Below, one piece after another: positions 1-4,934 of a stretch of DNA of 7,372 bases; positions within the stretch are counted from its first letter, which is position 1, and every line of letters starts with the position of its first letter. The notes beneath the pieces are model-generated. The model did not search any database and was not told where the DNA came from. It was given only the letters and a program-made list of their open reading frames with translations. Position numbers and translations under genes: made by a program. The stretch spans positions 1 to 7,372 of the forward strand of contig JAUYGE010000259.1 of assembly GCA_030690705.1 (NCBI GenBank), written 5' to 3'. This DNA comes from Dehalococcoidia bacterium (GTDB taxonomy: Bacteria; Chloroflexota; Dehalococcoidia; JAENJB01).

Positions 1-32
1 CGGCAATGTGATTTTGTTGAGCAATACACAAT

Positions 33-117
33 TGTCATTCTGAGCGTTAGCGAAGAATCCGCCCCCCTGGTTTCGGATTCTTCGTCGTCCGCCTCAGGTG
101 GACTCCTCAGAATGACA
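33..117. repeat. Nested inverted-repeat intergenic element
   Basis: The outer arms are a perfect 12-bp inverted repeat: TGTCATTCTGAG at 33-44 and CTCAGAATGACA at 106-117. Inside them is a second perfect 10-bp pair: CGAAGAATCC at 51-60 and GGATTCTTCG at 75-84. The 85-nt unit can therefore fold into a long interrupted hairpin. It contains no ORF and no obvious target-site duplication. From memory, elements starting TGTCATTCTGAGCG and carrying CGAAGAATC are dispersed repeats in several bacterial genomes, including Chloroflexota. The copy number here cannot be judged from one window. It could be a MITE-like or REP-like element. Confidence 0.8.
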
Positions 118-153
118 TCATGACCGGGTGATTATATCATGCCCCCGATTCCA

Positions 154-182
154 TTGACATGTCTCGTATGGCCGCATATCAT
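154..182 (+). promoter_or_regulatory. Sigma-70-type promoter of the nitroreductase pair
   Basis: A perfect -35 hexamer TTGACA (154-159) is followed after exactly 17 bp by TATCAT (177-182), five of six matches to the -10 consensus. Transcription would start near 189, almost directly at the ribosome-binding site (190-197) of the first gene. The leader would then be only about 17 nt. It lies 37 bp downstream of the inverted-repeat element. Confidence 0.65.
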
Positions 183-205
183 TGGGCCGAAAGGAGGCGA
201 GGAAT

Positions 206-538
206 ATGGAAACCTTCTTTGGCACATTGCACTTACCCGGGGCGGACAGTCCGTGGAACGTGGAGGTGAGCATCGACTGGCTGAAAAAGGAAGTATATAT
301 CAAGATTCCTGAGGCCCCGAGCCATATCAAGGAGTGGAGTGGGGTATTCGTGCAGACCCTCCAGAACCAAGAAGCCGCCTTCCGTACCAAGGGCTTGCCG
401 GGAGCGGTGGCCCACTGGTGGCACCTCTTTCGCAACCTCCAGGGTGGCCTGTTCGGCCTTATTCTGGCCTTGCCCGATAAGAAGGGAATATGGACGCAGT
501 GTTCGTTTACGCTTGATAAGGGGAGCCTGCCGGACTGA
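206..538 (+). CDS. Hypothetical protein, 110 aa
   Basis: I do not recognise this family. The ATG at 206 is chosen because AAAGGAGG (190-197) sits 8 nt upstream; the in-frame TTG at 182 would place that site inside the gene. The product is a small soluble-looking protein without signal peptide or membrane helix. It has several tryptophans, including a WW pair near residue 66, and a single Cys near residue 99. The alternating polar/hydrophobic start (GTLHLPG, then VEVSIDWLKKEVYIKI) suggests a beta-rich N-terminal half. It is followed after 19 nt by the nitroreductase gene and shares its promoter, so the two are probably cotranscribed. No function can be assigned. Confidence 0.7.
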   Translation: METFFGTLHLPGADSPWNVEVSIDWLKKEVYIKIPEAPSHIKEWSGVFVQTLQNQEAAFRTKGLPGAVAHWWHLFRNLQGGLFGLILALPDKKGIWTQCSFTLDKGSLPD

Positions 539-557
539 TTGAGAGAAGGGGGAGTAC

Positions 558-1274
558 ATGGACTACGATGCTTTTCTGGCGCTGGTGAAGAAGAGGCGGA
601 GCATCCGCCGCTTTAAGCCCGACCCGGTCCCTGACGAGTATGTGGACAAGATTATCGAGGCGGCCCGCTGGGCGCCGTCCAGCGCCAACTCCCAGCCGTG
701 GGAGTTCCTCGTCATCAGGGAGAAGGAGACCAGGGACAAGATTGTCGACCTGATAGATGCGACGAAGGCAGAGACCTATCGCATGGAGCAGACCAGGGAG
801 GAACGACTGAGACATCCCGGGGGGCGTTCCGCCGCTCCTGAGGAGGCGCTTCGCCAGGCGCCGGTGCTCATCGTTGTCCTCGGCGACCCGAGGATGAAGG
901 AGGCCTCAATCCTGACAGCCGTTCATAACCACGGCGACGCCAACTTGAACACCAGCCTGGCCAATGCCTTTATCTACATGCACCTGGCGGCGGCCAGCCT
1001 GGGTCTCGGCTCACGCTATGTCAGCTCTACCTCCAGCCCGTTCGTTCAGGCCATGATGAAGGACTTGCTGGGCATACCGAAACAGCTGGAGATCTATGAT
1101 ACTATAGCGCTGGGCTTTCGGGCCGGTGAGCCCAGACCGCGCCTGGTGCGGGAGAAATCAGAGTTGGTCCACCGCGGCCGGTATGACAGGTCGAAGTTCA
1201 GGTCGGACAAAGAGGTTGAGGACTTCATCGCCCGTATCCACCGCGACCGCATTGCACCGGCGCCGGGAGCCTGA
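558..1274 (+). CDS. Nitroreductase-family FMN oxidoreductase
   Basis: This 238-aa protein has the hallmarks of the nitroreductase fold, which binds FMN in a homodimer and transfers hydride from NAD(P)H to nitro compounds, quinones, flavins or other acceptors. RRSIRRF (13-19) is the N-terminal FMN phosphate-binding motif. APSSANSQPW (39-48) is the second flavin-contacting segment. The helix NTSLANAFIYMHLAAASLGLGSRY carries the family signature for the core helix ending in G-L-G-S. The length is normal. A GAAGGGGGA ribosome-binding site (545-553) precedes the ATG. The substrate cannot be read from the sequence; related proteins include dehalogenase-like and BluB-like branches. The C-terminal tail is charged and holds no extra domain. 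It probably forms an operon with the small gene just upstream. Confidence 0.9.
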   Translation: MDYDAFLALVKKRRSIRRFKPDPVPDEYVDKIIEAARWAPSSANSQPWEFLVIREKETRDKIVDLIDATKAETYRMEQTREERLRHPGGRSAAPEEALRQAPVLIVVLGDPRMKEASILTAVHNHGDANLNTSLANAFIYMHLAAASLGLGSRYVSSTSSPFVQAMMKDLLGIPKQLEIYDTIALGFRAGEPRPRLVREKSELVHRGRYDRSKFRSDKEVEDFIARIHRDRIAPAPGA

Positions 1275-1275
1275 G

Positions 1276-1292
1276 GCTGACTGGCAGTCAGC
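1276..1292. terminator. Hairpin between convergent genes
   Basis: GCTGACT (1276-1282) and AGTCAGC (1286-1292) form a perfect 7-bp stem with a 3-nt GGC loop. It lies entirely in the 19-nt gap between the stop codons of two convergent genes (1274 and 1294). Neither side has a T-tract, so it is not a standard intrinsic terminator. It may still stop or stabilise both transcripts. Confidence 0.45.
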
Positions 1293-1293
1293 T

Positions 1294-2031
1294 CTAGCTC
1301 CTGCCCTCGGCAGAGAATCGCTTTGTCGCGGTGAAGGAGCCATGCCAGCTATGATACCAGATTGCCCCGTCGTAGCCATTGACGCTGAGCATTCCTTCTA
1401 CCTTGCCATCCCGCAGTGTGTGCAGGGTGTAGTATCCGTAGAAGGCATCAGCTTCAGCTAAGGTTAAGCCGGCCATGTTAGTGTTCAGGTATTGCTGAGC
1501 TGCTTTTGCTGCTTGCTCAGCGCTGACAGGCATTTTGGCACCGGGTTCGCCATATTGCTTGCCCATCATCCCCGCCATCATCCCATATTTGGTGTTCCAC
1601 ATCATGTTGGGCCCCATCTCCGGAGAGACCTGACCGTTATACTTGTCAATGAGCAGCTCCATGGCGTGGGTGCCGGTGTCTTTCTCTTCTATCTCAGCAT
1701 AGAAATTCCCGGTGAACTCCATGACCTCCTTTAGTTCCAGCCTTCCGCCGTAAGCCTTCAGGTAAAGGCGTACGGAATCAGCGGCCTGGTCAATGGTGAG
1801 CGGCCTGGCTGAGGGATTATACGGGCTATTTGGTCCATATGGGCCCTGCTGTCCCATCATGCCGCCGCCCATCATCCCCCCCTGTCCTCCCATCATTCCC
1901 CCACCCATGCCTCCGGGACCGTACTGGTAGGGCTGCTGGTAGGGCGACTGCCCCGTACCTGGCACACAGGAAGCCAGGGCCAGCAGGGCCGCCAGGCCCA
2001 GGGCGGGGAGCAGGAAGTATATCTTCTTCAT
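1294..2031 (-). CDS. Met/Gly-rich lipoprotein with two PepSY-like repeats
   Basis: The 245-aa product begins with a Lys-Lys n-region, a hydrophobic stretch and the lipobox L-A-S-C, with Cys22 as the predicted lipidated residue. It should be exported and membrane-anchored. A low-complexity Gly/Met tract with four MM pairs spans about residues 40-62. Two related units follow, about 77-146 and 168-232. Each starts with a [ST]-x-[DE]-Q-A-A helix and a YL pair, then beta strands ending in NG(Q/Y)DG-like turns. This resembles the PepSY-like fold of extracytoplasmic proteins. A linker at 139-157 is again Met-rich. AAGGAGA lies 6 nt upstream of the ATG. It is 31 nt behind the SHOCT gene and probably cotranscribed. 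Met-rich tracts can bind Cu(I), so a metal-handling role is possible but not shown. Confidence 0.75.
   Translation of the reverse strand: MKKIYFLLPALGLAALLALASCVPGTGQSPYQQPYQYGPGGMGGGMMGGQGGMMGGGMMGQQGPYGPNSPYNPSARPLTIDQAADSVRLYLKAYGGRLELKEVMEFTGNFYAEIEEKDTGTHAMELLIDKYNGQVSPEMGPNMMWNTKYGMMAGMMGKQYGEPGAKMPVSAEQAAKAAQQYLNTNMAGLTLAEADAFYGYYTLHTLRDGKVEGMLSVNGYDGAIWYHSWHGSFTATKRFSAEGRS
1853..1918 (-). repeat. Low-complexity Met/Gly-coding tract
   Basis: On + this reads as repeated CCCATCATnCC units, coding on - for alternating GG and MM dipeptides at residues about 38-60 of the lipoprotein. A shorter version of the same unit occurs at 2287-2315 in the neighbouring membrane-protein gene. The repetition could arise by slippage and its length may vary between strains. 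Confidence 0.6.
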
Positions 2032-2062
2032 GGCGCGTCTCCTTCTTGATGACGGTCGAGTC

Positions 2063-2416
2063 TCACACCAGGTCCTTCTTCTTTTCTTCGTATTCCTCTT
2101 TGTTGATCTCTCCGCGGGAATAGCGCTTCCTCAGTATCTCCAGGGCTGAGTCCGACCGGCTTGAACTGGAGTCCGAGGGGCCTGTCCAGTTAGTCCCGCG
2201 GACGAGGGCGATGATGCCCCAGATGACCAGTACCCAGAACAGCACCATTAGAATGGGCCCGAACCACCCGAGCAGCCCGAAGCCGCCCATCATCCCTGGT
2301 CCCATCATGCCCCCACCGTACCCTCCTGAGGCGCCGCCCCAGATGAGGGACGGCACAATCATGAGCAAGAGGAGCACCCCGGCAATAATCAGCACTACCT
2401 TTGTCGTTTGGTTCAT
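2063..2416 (-). CDS. Two-TM membrane protein with C-terminal SHOCT domain
   Basis: The start is placed at the ATG at 2416 (117 aa), because an AAGGTGA-like ribosome-binding site covers 2425-2431. An in-frame GTG at 2428 would overlap that site. A hydrophobic helix at about 7-26 is followed by a Gly/Met-rich loop (GGGMMGPGMMGG, about 34-45). A second hydrophobic helix runs at about 53-72, then a Ser-rich linker. The C-terminal segment at about 89-116 (ALEILRKRYSRGEINKEEYEEKK) is a classic SHOCT motif, a short helical module found at the ends of many small bacterial proteins and thought to mediate oligomerisation. The gene sits 31 nt before the lipoprotein gene and shares its Met/Gly motif, suggesting a common partner or metal. 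Function is otherwise unknown. Confidence 0.8.
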   Translation of the reverse strand: MNQTTKVVLIIAGVLLLLMIVPSLIWGGASGGYGGGMMGPGMMGGFGLLGWFGPILMVLFWVLVIWGIIALVRGTNWTGPSDSSSSRSDSALEILRKRYSRGEINKEEYEEKKKDLV

Positions 2417-2627
2417 GGTTCTTCTCACCTTCCTTTATACCGGGCTGTCGGAGGGTCTTTGCCTCTCCTCAGTCCTTCTATCTTCATTCTAACCTGAAAT
2501 TGTGAAGGACGTATGAAGGTATTATGGATATCCAGTGTTTTTTAGCGCTGTGAGCATGATGAGAGTCAAAATGGCCATCACATCTAGCCCGGAAGGCACC
2601 AGCTTGCGGCAGGCTCTCCACCTGTGG

Positions 2628-3788
2628 TCACACTAAGGCTTCCAGTTGCTCCTGTTCCAGCTCTCTGCGCTCTTTATGATAGCGTGGGGAGGGAGGTTCC
2701 AGATATACGCGGGGCTCCGGGTAAGCATAAAAGTCCCCCGAAGCGTAGGCAGCCATACCGTCGCCCGTCTCAAGGTAACATGAGCCCTTGCCGTCGAACC
2801 TGCTGGACTTGTCTTCTCCCCTGATCTGGGCCGCTATGTTCTTCGCCACCACACGGCTCTGCTCATTGGCAAATACCCATGCCTTGGGCAGGAAGAGGCC
2901 GGTCGGGTTGGGCTGCCGAATGGATGTCACATCTCCAAGGGCGAAAACGCCGGCGTAACGCGTCTCGAGGGTATCGGGGGCGACAGGGATCCACCCCGTT
3001 TCATCTGTCAGGCCGGCCTCCCGCACCACCTTAGGCGCCGCGTGGGGCGGTATGCCTATCAGCAGGTCGAAGGACGCCTCGCTTGCCTCAAAAACAATCT
3101 TGCGCGCTCCACTCGCCACCCTTTGTACCTTGTGTTGGGGGTAGTACTTGATGTCCCGCTCCTTCAACATGCCGGTGACGGCGTTGCCCGTCTCTGGGCC
3201 GGCGGCTGGCATAGGCCGTGGCTCCGGGGTGTAGATGGATATCTCCGCCGCCTGTCGCTTTCCCTTGCCCTGGAAGGCCGTGTCCATCAGGAAGGCAGCC
3301 TCGTAAGGCGCCGCCGGACAGGAGAAGGGGGTGCGACAAATCAGCACGACGGCTCGTCCCCCATCAAACTCTTGCAGGGCCCTGTAAACCATAAGAGCCC
3401 CGTTTGAGTCGTACAGGTTAAGCGCCGATTCGGCAAAGCCAGGTATACCGCTTTCATCTTGTTCGGCGCCCAGAGCGATAATCAAATAGTCGCCCTCCAG
3501 CGTCCCGGAGGAAGCGCGCACCTTTCGCGCCGCCGGGTCTATCTCCAGGACCTCGCCGCGTACCCATTCAATGCCTTTGCGCGCCAGCCCGGCAAGTTCA
3601 CGCTCCCCCTCACGCCGGTCCTTCATCTCCCCAACCATGAGCCGCATGTTGAAAGCGCACATGTAGAAGGTGCTCTGTCTCTCGACCACAACTATGCGGT
3701 GCTCGGGTGGCAGCGCTCTCCGCAGTTGGTTCGCTACGGCCAGACCACCGAAACCGCCACCCAGGATCACTATAGTTTTGTTTGGCAT
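2628..3788 (-). CDS. SQR-like FAD-dependent oxidoreductase
   Basis: This 386-aa flavoprotein has the two-dinucleotide-binding-domain fold of sulfide:quinone oxidoreductases, flavocytochrome c and type II NADH dehydrogenases. GGGFGGL (10-16) binds the FAD ADP moiety, with E37 as the acidic end of strand 2. YAGVFALGDV (278-287) is the second FAD motif. Residues 156-163 (SCPAAPYE) match the segment holding an active-site Cys in sulfide:quinone reductases; C157 would be that residue. C337 (GSCYLETG) sits where the second redox Cys is expected. C44 and C151 are extra. The C-terminus is short and charged, without the hydrophobic membrane-contacting helices of classical SQR. The enzyme may therefore be soluble and exchange electrons with the ferredoxin encoded 20 nt upstream. 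GGAGG (3794-3798) precedes the ATG. It could instead act on persulfides, polysulfides or coenzyme A disulfides. Confidence 0.8.
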   Translation of the reverse strand: MPNKTIVILGGGFGGLAVANQLRRALPPEHRIVVVERQSTFYMCAFNMRLMVGEMKDRREGERELAGLARKGIEWVRGEVLEIDPAARKVRASSGTLEGDYLIIALGAEQDESGIPGFAESALNLYDSNGALMVYRALQEFDGGRAVVLICRTPFSCPAAPYEAAFLMDTAFQGKGKRQAAEISIYTPEPRPMPAAGPETGNAVTGMLKERDIKYYPQHKVQRVASGARKIVFEASEASFDLLIGIPPHAAPKVVREAGLTDETGWIPVAPDTLETRYAGVFALGDVTSIRQPNPTGLFLPKAWVFANEQSRVVAKNIAAQIRGEDKSSRFDGKGSCYLETGDGMAAYASGDFYAYPEPRVYLEPPSPRYHKERRELEQEQLEALV

Positions 3789-3808
3789 GTTTTCCTCCAG
3801 CTTGGTTT

Positions 3809-4009
3809 TCAGTTCAAGGAAATTGCCTTCAGCGGGCAGGCTTCAATGCACTTGGCGCAGCCGTTGCACATTCCCGCACTGAGGAAAGGCACCTCATGCG
3901 GCTCTTCCTGGAAGATGGCCTTCACCGGGCAGTGCTTTCGGGCCTGGCAGATGCCTCTGTCGCACCGCTCGGGCTGGCAGTTCTCGATTCTAAGAAAGGC
4001 TTTGGGCAT
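3809..4009 (-). CDS. Small 2[4Fe-4S]-type ferredoxin with atypical first site
   Basis: The 66-aa product has eight cysteines. The second set, C48-x2-C51-x2-C54-x3-C58-P, is a textbook [4Fe-4S] site. The first set is C11, C16, C21 and C27, spaced x4, x4 and x5 and followed by Pro. It contains C-x-P-x-x-C, resembling the unusual iron-sulfur site at the N-terminus of ABCE1/RLI proteins rather than a standard ferredoxin. It should carry electrons in the cytoplasm, probably to or from the flavoprotein whose gene follows after 20 nt. No strong ribosome-binding site precedes the ATG at 4009, and there is no in-frame alternative start before the upstream gene's stop, 31 nt away. Translation may depend on the upstream cistron. 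Confidence 0.85.
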   Translation of the reverse strand: MPKAFLRIENCQPERCDRGICQARKHCPVKAIFQEEPHEVPFLSAGMCNGCAKCIEACPLKAISLN

Positions 4010-4040
4010 GGGTCGGTCTTGCGGCGTCCGTGGTCCTCGG

Positions 4041-4361
4041 CTATCCGAAGGTGACCACCTTATCCGAATCGGAAATCATCTCCACCAAATCTGACATGGT
4101 GGAGATGGGGCAAACTTTCGCCTCCTGATGCCTTCGACTGAGACAGGTCCCGCAAGCTCCAAGGGTCCCGCCGCTCTGAGAGAACTTGCTCAAGCCGTCT
4201 GGAATGTCGAAGTCCTCGTCCTTGATGTTCTCCATCTCCACGCCACTCCCAAGAAGGAACATGTTGACCTCATTTCCTTTGCTGAGCGCCTCATTGCCCA
4301 GACGCAAGGCGTTCCATGCAGTTTCCGGGTCGTTCGTGTTGAGCACAATTCCCAGCTTCAT
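4041..4361 (-). CDS. DsrE/YedF-like sulfur-relay protein
   Basis: The 106-aa protein has the DsrE/DsrF fold pattern: an MKLGIVLNT opening strand, a helix with D11 to G30, EVNMFLLGSGVE (31-42), then a Cys loop. C70-G-T-C73-L matches the CGTCL motif of the DsrE-like domain in YedF-type proteins, which are linked to sulfur and selenium transfer. A further Cys (C84) follows. DsrE proteins carry persulfide on a conserved Cys and pass it between partners. The start is the expected family N-terminus. Its ATG overlaps the TGA of a tiny upstream ORF (sequence ATGA), and GGAGG and AAAGGGA lie just before it. Its position between an ArsR regulator and a ferredoxin/SQR-like pair supports a role in persulfide or polysulfide handling. 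Confidence 0.8.
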   Translation of the reverse strand: MKLGIVLNTNDPETAWNALRLGNEALSKGNEVNMFLLGSGVEMENIKDEDFDIPDGLSKFSQSGGTLGACGTCLSRRHQEAKVCPISTMSDLVEMISDSDKVVTFG

Positions 4362-4408
4362 TGTCCCTTTGCCTCCAGCGTGTCTGTATGGATATTATTT
4401 ATCGCCAT
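4358..4408 (-). CDS. Predicted 16-aa leader ORF coupled to the DsrE-like gene
   Basis: In the 62-nt gap between the ArsR and DsrE-like genes, a perfect AGGAGG (4417-4422 on -) lies 7 nt before an ATG at 4408. The frame encodes MAINNIHTDTLEAKGQ and stops at a TGA (4360-4358) that overlaps the next gene's ATG as ATGA. The strong ribosome-binding site plus the stop/start overlap is the usual layout of translational coupling. The peptide itself has no recognisable motif. It may serve only to load ribosomes onto the following gene, or the AGGAGG may be coincidental. This is a prediction from sequence layout alone. Confidence 0.45.
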   Translation of the reverse strand: MAINNIHTDTLEAKGQ

Positions 4409-4423
4409 CAATGGACCTCCTGA

Positions 4424-4747
4424 TTAACTTGTTCTGCCCTGGACTAGGGCGCCATCCTGCCGGAGTTGCTCGAAGAGTATCTCCCGCAACAGGTCGAAGG
4501 CCTGAAGGAGCTTGGGGTTGGCTATGCGGTAGTAGACCATGTTTCCTTCCTTCCGCGAGACCAGGATGTGGCGTTCCCTCATCATGGCCAGGTGCTGGGA
4601 AAGGTTAGCCGGTAATATTGCCAGCTTCTGGCCAAGCTCGCCGACACTCATCTCCCTATCGCGAAGTACATCTATCAACTCCAGCCTCTTGGGGTGGGAG
4701 AAAGTCTTGCACATCTCTGCGTGGTAGGAGTAAATCAAGTCTTCCAT
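4424..4747 (-). CDS. ArsR/SmtB-family transcriptional regulator
   Basis: This is a 107-aa winged-helix repressor of the usual ArsR size. HPKRLELIDVL opens the DNA-binding domain. SVGELGQKLAILPANLSQHLAMMRER is the helix-turn-helix with the SQHL recognition helix, and the wing is VSRKEGNMVYYRI. The start is the ATG at 4747, with AGGA (4754-4757) 6 nt upstream; an in-frame TTG at 4762 is less likely. The only Cys is C13, in the N-terminal helix. The ELCVCDL metal site of ArsR and the two-Cys persulfide switch of SqrR/BigR are both absent. It heads the operon and lies just downstream of a promoter with a 20-bp palindrome, so it probably represses itself and the sulfur genes behind it. The inducer is unknown. 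Confidence 0.88.
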   Translation of the reverse strand: MEDLIYSYHAEMCKTFSHPKRLELIDVLRDREMSVGELGQKLAILPANLSQHLAMMRERHILVSRKEGNMVYYRIANPKLLQAFDLLREILFEQLRQDGALVQGRTS

Positions 4748-4774
4748 AGCAATTCCTATCAAGCAATAGCAGTA

Positions 4775-4794
4775 ACTTTAGAATATTCTAAAGT
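4775..4794. promoter_or_regulatory. Perfect 20-bp palindrome, predicted ArsR operator
   Basis: ACTTTAGAAT (4775-4784) is followed immediately by its exact reverse complement ATTCTAAAGT (4785-4794). ArsR-family dimers bind AT-rich 12-2-12-like inverted repeats. This one covers the predicted start site of the minus-strand promoter at 4802-4830 and lies 28 nt before the regulator's own start codon. Autoregulation is inferred. Confidence 0.75.
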
Positions 4795-4801
4795 ACCTAC
4801 T

Positions 4802-4830
4802 ATCATAGCATTGGCTCTGCCCCGGGTCAA
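4802..4830 (-). promoter_or_regulatory. Promoter of the arsR-sulfur operon
   Basis: Read on -, TTGACC (4830-4825) is separated by exactly 17 bp from TATGAT (4807-4802). Each hexamer has five of six consensus matches. Transcription would begin near 4795, at the edge of the 20-bp palindrome, so a bound repressor would block initiation or early elongation. Confidence 0.75.
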
Positions 4831-4860
4831 GTTCAGTCGGTTGCCCGGTCCCGCAAGTCC

Positions 4861-4890
4861 TTGACACGACCTATGGCCGGAGGATAGGAT
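4861..4890 (+). promoter_or_regulatory. Promoter of the isochorismatase-fold gene
   Basis: A perfect TTGACA (4861-4866) is followed after 18 bp by TAGGAT (4885-4890), four of six matches to the -10 consensus. A start near 4897 gives a leader of about 38 nt. It is divergent from the arsR promoter, and the two -35 elements are about 30 bp apart. The palindrome lies upstream of this promoter, not within it. Confidence 0.5.
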
Positions 4891-4934
4891 TCTTTCACCC
4901 CGGTGACACTCCCCATTTCTGTGGAGGTGCAACG

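Noticed and set aside
2486..2492. ATTCTAA, matching part of one arm of the predicted ArsR operator, upstream of the SHOCT gene
   Set aside because: Only seven of ten bases of one arm match and the other arm is absent; expected by chance.
2525..2543. TGGATATCCA palindrome followed closely by six T on +, terminator-like
   Set aside because: The palindrome has no loop and only a 5-bp arm, and no plus-strand gene ends nearby, so it is not a credible terminator.
2548..2571. TTGACT on - as a -35 for the SHOCT/lipoprotein operon
   Set aside because: The -10 at 17-bp spacing (GCTAAA) matches only three of six consensus bases, and the leader would be over 120 nt. Too weak to call.
3459..4094. Long plus-strand ORF (211 codons) opposite the flavoprotein and ferredoxin genes
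   Set aside because: It is antisense to two genes with clear catalytic and cluster motifs, has no family features, and is a shadow of GC-rich coding sequence.
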